A stretch of 64,000 nt of DNA from positions 992,001 through 1,056,000 of the forward strand of contig CP085836.1 of assembly GCA_020809705.1 (NCBI GenBank). The letters are read 5' to 3'. Made by a program: the position numbers and the translations under genes. Below, piece after piece: positions 23,701-33,495 of the stretch; the stretch's first letter is position 1, and the number at the start of each line of letters is the position of its first letter. This DNA comes from Calonectria ilicicola (lineage: Eukaryota; Ascomycota; Sordariomycetes; Hypocreales; Nectriaceae). Under the pieces are notes generated by a model. It was given only the letters and a program-made list of their open reading frames with translations. It was not told the origin of the DNA and did not search any database.

Positions 23701-23925
23701 TTCGACGGCATGGGCCATACCAGGCATGTTCGACTCGTCACTGAAGTATCCGACATTGACATCAAGAGCGGCGCTTGCCTTGTCCGCCTTCGGATCGTGA
23801 ACCAGTAGCGCCTCTATCTCATTCTCGAGACGTATCAGTCGATAATCACGATCATCGAGCAGAGGCTTCTCTAAGCGATTAGTGACCAGCGTCACAGGAA
23901 CGCGAGGTTCTTTATCGTGATGCAT
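20727..23925 (-). CDS. Insulysin-type M16 zinc metallopeptidase (Ste23/IDE-like), copy 2
   Basis: Spliced model on the minus strand: 23925-23698, 23634-22780, 22728-21093, 21028-20727, giving 1,006 aa. The zinc motif HAVEH is at residues 72-76, followed by LLFMGTKKFPIENEY. The conserved helix ELKAVDSEY and the standard segment RTKEQLGY (about residue 810) are intact. The four-exon structure matches copy 1, and exon 2 is 855 bp in both, so the two are paralogues from an inverted duplication about 17 kb apart. The C-terminus runs past the point where copy 1 stops and ends AKLKNV, so the AKL-like tripeptide is not terminal. Of the two copies this one looks more canonical. Its upstream region, unlike that of copy 1, lacks the shared module. 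Probably cytosolic; substrate unknown. Confidence 0.93.
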
Positions 23926-23999
23926 AACAAGGATAGTAGGGTAGTAGGTAGACCAAGATAGCGACGCGGCGCTGAAAATGTGGGTTGAGTTGGTTAGAG

Positions 24000-26900
24000 A
24001 GGTCGTGTCGGGTGGTAGTTGGTTAAGTAGAAAACTGAGGAGAGATCCATGAATGAGCCAGAGCGGTCAGCATACATCGCCTATTTATCATTGCCAAGAG
24101 CTGAGGGCCTTGTTTTGGGGCTGGCAGGGGAGCCTGGGAGGGCGGTCTCACACCTGCATTCTGCATGCAAATAGAACCCACTTCGCCTGGCACACCAACC
24201 CGCCCCTCGGGGTGAGAGATGCTGCAGTTAGGCTGTGGTCTTAATCTACGCTAGCGACGCCCTGAGAAGGGGCCTGAATTTGCAAACTACGTATCTGTTC
24301 TTAATTGGGTAAAACGTCAAGAGCCCAGGCGCGGCGATGGATCCACACTGGTCATGTCACCGAGGTTCGAGCTGTGGGATTTCTTGGGTCCGAGCAGCCG
24401 AGCAGTTGAGGACTTAAAACTCAGCTTGATGGGCCACCGTTTGGCGGAATGTAGCTCTAAAAGCTAACGAGCCAGTGCCTACTCCAGCGTGGACCTAAAG
24501 CAATAATGCGGTCAAACAGATAGAATCATATAGACGTTCCGACACTTGAATTTCACGGGCAAATGCCAGTTGACAGACGGCCTAGGAAGTTTTTTTGCCT
24601 CGCAATGAGTCACAGAGTATCTACAGAGATCAGTGTGATTTTGATCATTGCCATCTGGATCCTCAAACCCAGTGCGGACTCCATCTTATGGTAAGATGAT
24701 CGGTGTACGTTTTTCTGGGCAAGCCTGTGACTCCTCTCCGCTACTCCTTGGTGGTACTGTTGGTTGGACACAAAGGCGGATAACGAGAATTGCAGATGGC
24801 AAACAGCCCTACTGAGCCCCCGCTAGAAATCAGGCGCAGGTTGCCTGAATGATGAGGTGATAGGTGGTCGTGAGATGCACCAACGCCCATCATGAACAGT
24901 CAATCCCGATATTCTATCTAACGACCGTGTTGTCCACTCTGAACAACCGTTGGCCGTACAACATAAATCACAGATATCTATGCCTATAATTCTAGACTAT
25001 TCCGTGACTCTAGGATGAAGCATTAAATGGGATGAAATGAAATGCCAGACAAAGAGTATGAACCCTTTGGTATCTTTAGCGGCCCGGTGCTATCCATAGA
25101 AGCGACGCCACAGGCAATAACGTAGTGAAAGCGATTGGAAGGTTTCATTGGCACAGATACGAGTTTTAACAAAGCATTAAACAGCGCATATCTTATTATA
25201 CTCACTACTAACAAACACCGCAAACTAGCCTGCAACAAGATCATGATTCTTTTGCTCAATTCCAGAGCTCCTTCGAGAAGGGGTGTCCCAGATCTCTGGG
25301 AGTACTCATCGGATGGACTTAGAGAAGCGGCACGTTTGCAAACCACACACACACACACACACAACTCGCCTTGCTTCAATTGGGAGTTGGGTTATATATA
25401 GCGAAGAGAAAAAAGAATCACGGTAACTAAAGTTAATCGCGTTCTCCAAAGAGGGGACTACAATTGCTTCTGATAACGGAATTTTGCTTCCTGATTCTAG
25501 ATGAGATCTATACCCCAAGTGGGCAGCTCGAGGACATATCTTATCCGGGGTAGGAGATAATGACAGGAGCGCCACAACGTCAAATACAAAAAGCGCAAGC
25601 GAGGGGCGTACGAATCACCGAACGATTGCGGAGTTCGGCGTAGCAAACGATTGCAGGAACATATGCTAGAAATTGTTGCAGATAAAGCTTCAATATCATC
25701 ACGCAAAGGTCTTCTGTTCGGCAGCATCACCACCGAGTCGCTCATCATCAAATCAACAAATCCCGGCTCACATTATCTAACAAGAAAACTGTCAGCAAAC
25801 GGTCACAGCAACCAAAACAGCTAGACCTGATTTCATTCAATACTATCACCAGCCCCCCCAAGTAGTTTCACCAGCAGTTGGTGAACACTATGCTTGCTAC
25901 CGAGAATAGTAAGAGACACAATAGGGGTTTCATGAGTTCATTGTTTTGGCCCTTGGCAGTGACCGGAAAATGTGGGCTCAGTGGGCTCCTGAACCTCGTT
26001 GCCACCGCCATTTGAGTCAACGGAAGCCGTTGCGTTGTGGGTACCAACGCATCAAGCCTTTCTGGATGAGGACAGAGCTTTTGTAAGACAGTAGTAGAAT
26101 GTTGAAGCACGCTGTTAGGGTTCGCTTCACTCTTTTGATCGGCTCAGGGGTTTCATGGAGCCAGTCTTCGACTTCGGAGCCAAGGACAACGATAACGAAA
26201 GATTTTCGTGGGGAAACGGCAGTTGTGTAAGTCCGAAGGTGAGAAAGTCACAGCTAGGTAACGAAGACACGCACAAGGAGGATTATGGACCTCCCTGGGT
26301 TCCGTGCGTTCTAATCGGAATTGCCAAGGTGCTCCATTTCAATGACATATGTGCGTTTAATACCGCAATCTTTTCGTGTACATTATTGATAGTGAAAGCC
26401 ACAGGATGCTAACTGAGAAAAATAGGACTCGCCCGTTAGATGGCACTCTACACCCCAGACCACAAATGGGGATTCATTTTGGGTAACCCTTCCAATTCCA
26501 TCCAATCTCTCATTGTCAAAACACAAATCACCACCACCCGTTGTCTGAAATAACACTCGCTCCTGAACCAATGTCTTCATCTAAGGCGGTACGGCGGCAA
26601 GGTGACAATGAGTATTGCTGGGCCGAGCTGTCGTTTCGTTTCGCTACACTCAGCCTTGGGAAGGAATACAGTTCGAGCTTGGTCAGATGCATCCATGACC
26701 CGCATTCTAAACGAGGCCAGTGTGGAGACAGGTGGGACACCTGAATGATTGGCCCGTGCACCTATTTATGTATGTGCTACAGTCCTGAGCTGAGCTAAAT
26801 TAGAGCCGGCGGTCTCCGACTGGCAGAGCAAACGCCATCATGGGCGGAATGCTGTGCCGCCAAGTGCATTTTGGTGAAGAAGAGACGGGTGGTGAGAAAA

Positions 26901-27392
26901 CAACGCTAACGCAACAACACAACTTCTCTGAAGAACAAGGAGATGGGGAAACTTTCCTGTGAATCTCGACGCCACCACCGAATGGTACGCCCTAATTTTA
27001 GTCTCTCCTTCTTCCGCGATGAAGCTAAGAATGTCTTCTCAACCGGCGCAATATGTTAGTCCCGATTTCGCCATGGATTGTGGTCATTCGCATAGCGAGA
27101 CAACAACCCCCTGCCATGCGCACCCTGGTTTGGCAAACGACTACAACATGGGCAGTCAAGCAGTCAACCGTGACAGAAAGGTCCAGTTGCCCAACAGCAG
27201 CGCTCACTAGCTGGATGCCTTAATAAATCGGCAGAACCTTCGGTCACTCCCAAGTCAAGTGCTTTGAATTGAACCTATCCTCCCTTTTTTTTTATCTCGT
27301 TTTCGTCCCTCATAGCTCTATTCTATTCCACTGTGCATCAATACCCTCAAGCATTCCCCTTCCATCGTTCTATTTCCCCAACTAGATGGAAA
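24000..27392. other. Long intergenic region
   Basis: No gene is supported over about 3.4 kb. Open frames on both strands are below about 120 codons, have odd composition and cannot be extended by plausible splicing. The only distinct structure is a CA microsatellite near 25343. The first part is the promoter of M16 copy 2, and the last ~150 bp lead into the gene at 27393. Confidence 0.5.
25343..25363 (+). repeat. CA microsatellite
   Basis: About ten CA units in a row, in otherwise unremarkable intergenic DNA. Confidence 0.9.
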
Positions 27393-28288
27393 ATGAACCA
27401 CACACAACCCAAGCATCACTCAAACCTCAACCCGCATCAGCGCAAAAATGATCCATTCAGCCAACAACCTGTTGAAGTCCAACTTTTACCTCGGCCAGAT
27501 TATTCAGCTCCCGTACAGCCTCCATTGCAGCCTCTCTCACTAAATTCTGCACCGCAGTCCGGGAGTCACCTTCTTCATCAGGACCCTCGAATTGCAGACT
27601 ATCTATACCATCCTGGATGCCCCAGAAACATGGATTTACCTCCGCTCATTCAATCTACTAAAGTCTCTCCTACGTGGGGCACCACTTTTATCTCGCCTGA
27701 TCGAACTCGTGTCTTGATGAACCCGATTTCTTCCCTCCAGCTTCATGCTCTATTCCCGAATCAAAACCAACACCCTAAATTACGGGCTCAAACTCTGGGT
27801 AGCCCCCAGGATCATCTTCATGGCCGCATCAGTACTCCGCCAAATCTCAATATCATGACATCTCATGTTGTGCTCATGTCACAAATCGAGATTGACTCTG
27901 GTTCAACGCTGAGGTATTGCCTCCCGGTATCGCTGGAGATCCTATGAAAGGGAGACGAAGAAACTTGAAAGTTGCTTACTCCTGGCCTGATGACTTCCCC
28001 GCTGCCTTGGCCAATTATTGTGAGGAATATCTATGGCAAAATGGACTCAACCCAACACCAAATAATTTCGCGAAAGACGGCAAGAATTATATTTGTCCGT
28101 TTGATCATCGTGAGGCAACAAAAATCAGTTGGGTTGTTCCAGGATCTTTTTTCAAACACTTGAAAAAGTATCATGGCGCTGGTCCGAAGATGGTGACAAA
28201 TTTTGAGACGACTTCCCATACAAAAAGGCAATGTTATAGCTTATGCCCGAAACGCCTAAAACGCACGAATGCGATACGTATAAATTAA
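27393..28288 (+). CDS. Hypothetical Pro/Gln/His-rich protein with a conserved-looking C-terminus
   Basis: Two open stretches in different frames lie end to end. The first (from ATG at 27393) is rich in Pro, Gln, His and Asn and looks disordered. The second (to 28288) looks folded: YSWPDDFPAALANYCEEYLW, KNYICPFDH, FFKHLKKYHG. Removing 27867-27913 (gttgtg...gctgag) joins them in phase as 282 aa. The donor is weak, so a frameshift or two separate genes remain possible. The Cys and His pairs near the C-terminus (ICPFDH...KHLKKYH) resemble a degenerate zinc finger, but one Cys is missing for a C2H2 type. A Thr/Arg-rich tail follows. No function is assigned. Confidence 0.45.
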
Positions 28289-30237
28289 CAGCTTCTCCTG
28301 TACGAGAGGAGTCATAAGTCTTGGATAGGAACATTCGTACATAGATTTATGTTGGGTGGGTGTGTACATAGAGGTCAGGCTCTTATTAGATACCAATCAA
28401 ACCATGGGTTTACCAATGCAATTCCACTCAACAAGGAAACTCGCATAGATACTCTCTCCCGCGTAAAGTCTAGCGTGAGAAATGGATAGAGTAGAGGTCC
28501 TTTGACTCACGCGCACGTTTCTGATTTCCCCCCAGTTCCAATTCAAGCTCATCCTATCATGAGGCATCAATAAAAAGACAGCAAAAAGTTAGCACCGAGG
28601 TGGTTGAGCCACGAGCCAACCATAGAGGTCACAGCGGCATGTGCATGATTAGAGAGAAGATGAGTTCGCACTTCCACTCCATCAAGGGCATCAGAAGCAC
28701 GGATGACTTTGGAAGAAGCTGTCGTATGGAAATCACTGTGGATGATGGTAGCGGGGTGTGGATAAGCCAATACTTGGATTGGCGGGCTTGTGTGGCCGGG
28801 ATTAAATCGGCACAGCAAAATAGTAGCAAGCTTAGTTTACTTTCAAACTTCTCATGAGTAATTTTTTTTTTTTTTTAATTTACTTCATGCCCTGATTGAA
28901 TAACCAACTCTCGCTGTAGTGCCTTCCAGTGCATTCGATTCCATAGTCGGGTGCCATGTCATAAACCATGTAAGACAGATCACGAAGGCACGTGAGGAAC
29001 AGCCGAATAACAAGACGGCCTCAGTGACCTGAATTGATTCAAAACAAATACCTTTTAAATACGATATGTGTTAACATCCCAGTTAATCCAAGGGCGCGAT
29101 GCGCGATGACATGATTGTCTAACAAACCATCCATCCTACCCTACACACCACTCGCACTCAAACTTGAGTCAGGAATGAAAACCAGCTTCACAGATCAAGG
29201 TATATATGCATGGTTTGAGCATGCAAAATCAAATAGTCACACCAAATGATGGAGGCCTTTCAGCATTAGGACATTCCTGTCCTCGCCACAAGGTTCATGG
29301 ACTCGTTTTGCTGATCAAACATCCTGAGAAAGCGCAAAGAGGAACAGGTCGCCCACAGGGTGGCACATGATGACTGTGGCAGAGGCCACAGCTGTCCAGC
29401 TAGCGTCTAGGCGTACGCACTGGGACATTTTCCACATCACATCCCCCTCGCATCCCTAACAGGACAAGAAGTCGCTCGAGATTGTGGTAAATGGCTCGCT
29501 TTTTGGGACGCCGGACCGTCGTTTGGCGTCTGGGGCCTTCCATGAACCGCACACAGTGTACTGCCCTCCTCCTTGTGGACCTCTCGTCTGCCGGGCTCTC
29601 GCTTAGTGCATGTATTCGAATTGCACCAGTTGTGCATCGGGGTGGGTGTACAGACTAAGGCTCCGGGATCGACTTTGCCCACCTTGACTCTGCTTTTTTT
29701 TCTTCTTTTTTTTAGGCCCTGTTCCACTCGCACACAAGGGTTTGATGATTAGTATGTACGATAGAGGCACAGGCTACAACTGCCAGGGCTGCCGCCGAGG
29801 TCCCACCCGGGGCTCTAGCCGCCTGAGCTCCGTCACTATTGCCCCGTGCGTCGCGTGTCCACCAACAGTGTCTTGGCTCCACTAGGGGACCCTGTTCGTG
29901 ACGTGTTGCCGAGTTGCACACCATATCGAAAATTGCCCCTGTGCTGCTCTTTTCTCCACCTCCGGCGGGCGTTTTTGCCGCCAACTCGGCGTACGCCGCT
30001 CTGAATGTACCCATTAGGATATGCATTGGCGATGACCAATTTGGTTGATTTGCATCTTCGACGGGATTGCCTCTACCTCTGCGTAACAGGGACTGGGGGG
30101 TTGGAGGGGGTTCCAGGCTTTAAGAGGGCACAAGTACAACCTCTTTGTGCCATGAATGCTACCACAACCTAATAGGCGTCTTCCATCATTTCAACAAACA
30201 CTCAGCCGCCCTCCCCCGCCTAAGCTTGGTCAGAATC
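28289..30237. other. Intergenic region
   Basis: No gene is supported. It contains a T run near 28862-28876 and an area at 29440-30040 whose minus-strand open frames have no recognisable motif and look like composition effects. The final 150 bp would be the promoter of the gene at 30238. Confidence 0.5.
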
Positions 30238-31038
30238 ATGGATTTCGACATTGTACGGCCAGAAGACTCCGCTCGATCTGTAGCTAACGATTTCCACAGC
30301 TCGATCTGTTGTCCTGTTTATTTATCGAAAATGTATTGGGAAAATACATGTATATGCCCACAAGCACGTTCCTGGCCCTATTATCCAAGTACAAAGCGAC
30401 TTTTTGGACCAGACATCCAACGCAACCAAATATTGGAATGCAATTGGAAGAGCACATAGTCGTCTACGTTGGTATTTTTTTGGGACTGCATTTCTCAGAA
30501 AGTGGCCCAATCAACCTACAAGACGACACTTGGCTGGCCGAGTCGGTTTCTCTATTTCAAAACCACGAATTCCCGAACACCGTCATGTCTACTTGTGCCT
30601 CATTCACTCTGGAACTATTATGTTTCTATACAAACTATTCGCCTCCATTTCCGCTCACGCCCGTATGGAGGAAGCTGCTGAAAAGTATTGAGCCATCTAT
30701 AGAGCTATCCCTTGTTAGTACGGCATACCTTGAATATCTGTGGTACGTTTGAGGGTCTGTAAAATATCTCCGAAAGCTAATTGCCCAGTGACAACCACCT
30801 GATATCTGAAAACGCCGAGGTTGTGAAACAGCTCATTTCCAAAGTTCAACGTCCCGAATCTCTTGGCATTGAAGCGCCAATGAGACGGCATTACAGTCAG
30901 GTAGATAACAACATCCCGGATCTCGTGCAGTCCGAAGCCGCTTTCGACTTGATTCAATCACAACATGACAACAACTCAACGCAGCGTGGACTAAAAGCTG
31001 ATGCTGTCCAGAGATGGCTGGAGGATGTCTCGATATAG
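30238..31038 (+). CDS. Hypothetical protein, 235 aa
   Basis: Spliced model: 30238-30252, 30300-30742, 30789-31038. Intron 1 (47 bp, gtacgg...gctaacgatttccacag) and intron 2 (46 bp, gtacgt...gctaattgcccag) both have clear branch sites, and their phases fit perfectly, which supports a real gene. The product begins MDFDILDLLSCLF. It is predicted largely helical and hydrophobic in the middle (HIVVYVGIFLGLHFSESG, CASFTLELLCFYTNY). The last 80 residues are polar (KQLISKVQRPESLGIEAPMR). No domain is recognised. The hydrophobic segments are short and could be core helices rather than membrane spans. It stands alone, with the M16 relic and a dispersed repeat downstream. Confidence 0.6.
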
Positions 31039-31544
31039 TTATAGGTGTGCTTCCTCTCCCCAATGCACGGCGGTCTAGGTAGGAGACCGAATGACCCCAG
31101 CCCTGTGGCTTGGTCTTGCCACTTCCTCAGCAAGGACCAAGGCACTTTTACGCCGAGGAAACTTAGATGAACTTGCCCCATATTGTCCCCTGTTGTCGGT
31201 CTCTGGGGGACTTGATCGAGACGGAATTGCACGAAAGTAGGGTTAAGCTAACGAGCCTGGATTTTGCGGCGGAATTTGCATTAACTGAGTCCAGGCAGCG
31301 TCTTGTCCCACAATGGCTGCCGAATTGTTCATTCCTACTTCACCGACCGTCATCAATTTTTAGTTGTCCCTGCACCTAGTTTACTCAAAATTCATACTAA
31401 TCACCATTCAATTGGCACTGTTTCTGTGGCTGTGACCGCCCCTGTTTTCGTTTACGCGTCTTAGAGAGCTAGCCGTACAGCGGTGCATGAGATTAATTGA
31501 GCAGCCTTCATGGCAATATCTTTTAAGGGGTGTATCTACATTGA

Positions 31545-31725
31545 CGGGAATGGCCCATTCTATTCTGTAGTCTGGCATTCTCTCCGGAGCTAAACAGCCT
31601 ACTCTCCCACCAGGGTCAAGCTGTGTTTATCGTAAGACTCTGAAGGACTTGGACAACGTTGGCCATTGCACTGAGATGTGGTTTTATGCCGGAGACATAG
31701 GAGACAGTGTGGTCCGAGCAAAAAT
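31545..31725 (+). pseudogene. Relic of the M16 peptidase (exon 3 fragment)
   Basis: This segment aligns with about 2970-3155 of M16 copy 1: 'attctgtagtctggcattct', 'cagcctactctccca', 'ccaccagggtc', 'tgtttatcgtaagactct' and 'gacagtgtggtccgagcaaa' all recur. A deletion and several substitutions have removed any frame. It is about 180 bp long and is followed by the matching 3' flank. Confidence 0.85.
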
Positions 31726-31744
31726 TATCTCGGATGGGCTACTC

Positions 31745-31985
31745 GTAGGTACATAGAATTACAAGATTGGCTTATTTAACAAGGCCAATAATTTATCAAT
31801 TGGAAGCTCCATTTCACAAGACAAGCTGGTTGAAGGAGGCCCAACCTCAACCAGGCTCTGATGCTCTGTTCCTTGAGTTGCAGCCTACCCTATACACCTG
31901 CACAACGGAACATCCACACAACTACAGTGAATATGGCCTTGTAGCGCCGGCTGGCCGGGCCGTTACTGTTTTGGGTGATTGATAC
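31745..31985 (+). repeat. Duplicate of the M16 3' flank
   Basis: Matches about 4065-4295: 'gattggcttattta', 'aagga ggcccaacctcaac', 'ccaggctctgatg' and 'cctaccctatacac' occur in the same order. Together with the relic just upstream, this shows that part of the M16 locus was copied here with a large internal deletion. The segment then merges into the dispersed repeat. Confidence 0.75.
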
Positions 31986-33125
31986 GTGACTATTGGTTGC
32001 GAGATTAAGGTTTTATGGGCTGATTGACAAGGGCTGCGATTGGCCACATGTTCGCACACGCCGTTCAGCCAGGCCCTATCTCAGTGGCTGCTCCGGATGA
32101 GTGGGTGTCCGACAATTTATCGATAATCCTGAGATATTATTGGAGAGCCCGATCGACTCCACTTAGGTTGCAGGCACAGCGGCCACCCCACACCCCACAT
32201 CCCTCCCTCCGCGGGTGTCCGACAATTTATCGATAACCCTGAGATATGACTGGATAGAATGCTCGACTCCACTTGGCGTAAAGGCACGGCGGACACCCCA
32301 CACATCCCTGCGCGGTGGATCAGTGGGTGGATCGGTGGGTGGATTAGCGGGTGTCCGACAATTTATCGATAATTCTGGGATATGGTTGGATAGCATGCCC
32401 GACCCCACTTGGCTTGCAGGCACCGCGGACACCCCACACCTCCCTGAGTGGTGCTCGCTAAGCTTTGTTCTCCCCGCAAGACGTGCGGTGCGATGCCGTT
32501 GGTGGCGTGCGATGCAGTTGGTGGGGGCGGCTCTGCTTGGCCCCACCTGCCTGACCACTGAGCTGAGCCTCCATCCCCGGCGTAATCTTCTCGTTGGGCG
32601 TGTCAGCGGTCTCAATCTCTAAGCCCGTCTGTGTTGGTGTTGGTGTTGGTGTCACCGACAGCCTCGAACAGGGACAAGGGGGCGGGGGTTTGGTATCATC
32701 GGCCTCGCCCTGTTGCCACCACCACCATCCCCCCAAGAAAAAAAAAAACCTGAAAGTGGTTCATTGTTGGCATGCACCTTGCCAAATCTAGAAGTCTCAT
32801 GCTTGCTGGCAGGGAGCCACCATGCAAAGGGATGACTGAATGCTGAAACAAGTGTGACTGTCTTGTGGACAGACATGATGATGGCCCAGAAAAGGGGGTT
32901 GGGAGGCATGACCATTGTCTCCCATCTTTTCTCTTATCTCGTCTCTGATCCATCTCTGATCCATCTTTCCATCCACCCTGGGAGGGTGAGAAGAGAGGTG
33001 GATGCGCACCATAAGCTTCACAACCAGTCTTAACTAATACCATGCTTACAACGGGCTCGACTTGACGGCACGGCATGGTGTCATAATTAGCGGGCGGTAA
33101 AATGAAAATGACCCGTCAACGACGG
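31985..33125 (+). repeat. Dispersed ~1 kb repeat, copy B
   Basis: This is the longest copy, parallel to 16960-17900 and inverted 54620-55560. Shared landmarks are 'gattaaggtttt', 'ctttgttctcc', 'ggcggctctgc', 'gcctccatcccc', 'cgaacagggac', 'gccctgttgcc', 'gctgaaacaagtg', 'gactgtc', 'catccaccc' and 'cgacttgacggcacggc'. It contains a tandem array of small foldback units (32100-32455) not seen in triplicate elsewhere. No protein-coding frame is convincing. Confidence 0.65.
32100..32455 (+). repeat. Three tandem foldback units
   Basis: Three units start at about 32104, 32213 and 32349. Each opens with 'gggtgtccgacaatttatcg' and runs to a closing 'cggacacccc' (units 2 and 3; 'ggccacccc' in unit 1), so the ends are inverted repeats of each other. 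The interior shares 'ctgagatat' and 'gactccactt'. Related 'caatttatcgataa' sequences occur near 55335 (inverted) and as a palindrome near 63780. The layout suggests a miniature terminal-inverted-repeat unit, although no target-site duplication was identified. Confidence 0.65.
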
Positions 33126-33269
33126 CTGCCTTGGCCTCGCAATTGCCGTCATGATAGAAGGAAGCAGTGCGCGCACGCATACGCACAATACAAGGTTACA
33201 CTGCTCGGGGTTGGGGGGGGGGGGGGGGATCTTTCCGGTTAGATACACCAATGCTCCCAGTGGGCGTTG

Positions 33270-33495
33270 GTCGCCGGGCTCACCATTTTGCCTTGCGGAG
33301 TAAAATGCGAACCAGAGGAGATGGGCGGGCCAAGAACGTCGGCATATAGCGGGTTATGACCCCTCTCGCCACATTTCCTCACAGCATACCCGTTGAAACA
33401 ACAGCCCAACCATAGCCAAACCATCGCTCCCTTGGTAATTCTTCCACCCTGACGAGTCTTGCTCTTTCACCTTCGCTCTTGCTCAGGCATTTATC
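33270..33495 (+). promoter_or_regulatory. Shared upstream module, copy before the three-domain gene
   Basis: The best-preserved partner of 125-335. It ends at the ATG of the three-domain gene and contains 'ccatagccaaaccatcgctc' and 'gacgagtcttgctctttcac'. A run of 16 G lies just upstream at 33213-33228. Confidence 0.5.

Noticed and set aside
28600..28857. Open frame of 85 codons
   Set aside because: Isolated, ends at a T run, no motif and no paralogue in the window.
29437..30039. Overlapping minus-strand frames of about 100 codons
   Set aside because: No start context, splice partner or recognisable motif. GC-rich sequence explains the open frames.
32163..32615. Arg/Pro-rich minus-strand frame over the foldback array
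   Set aside because: It is produced by the tandem repeat itself and is absent from other copies.
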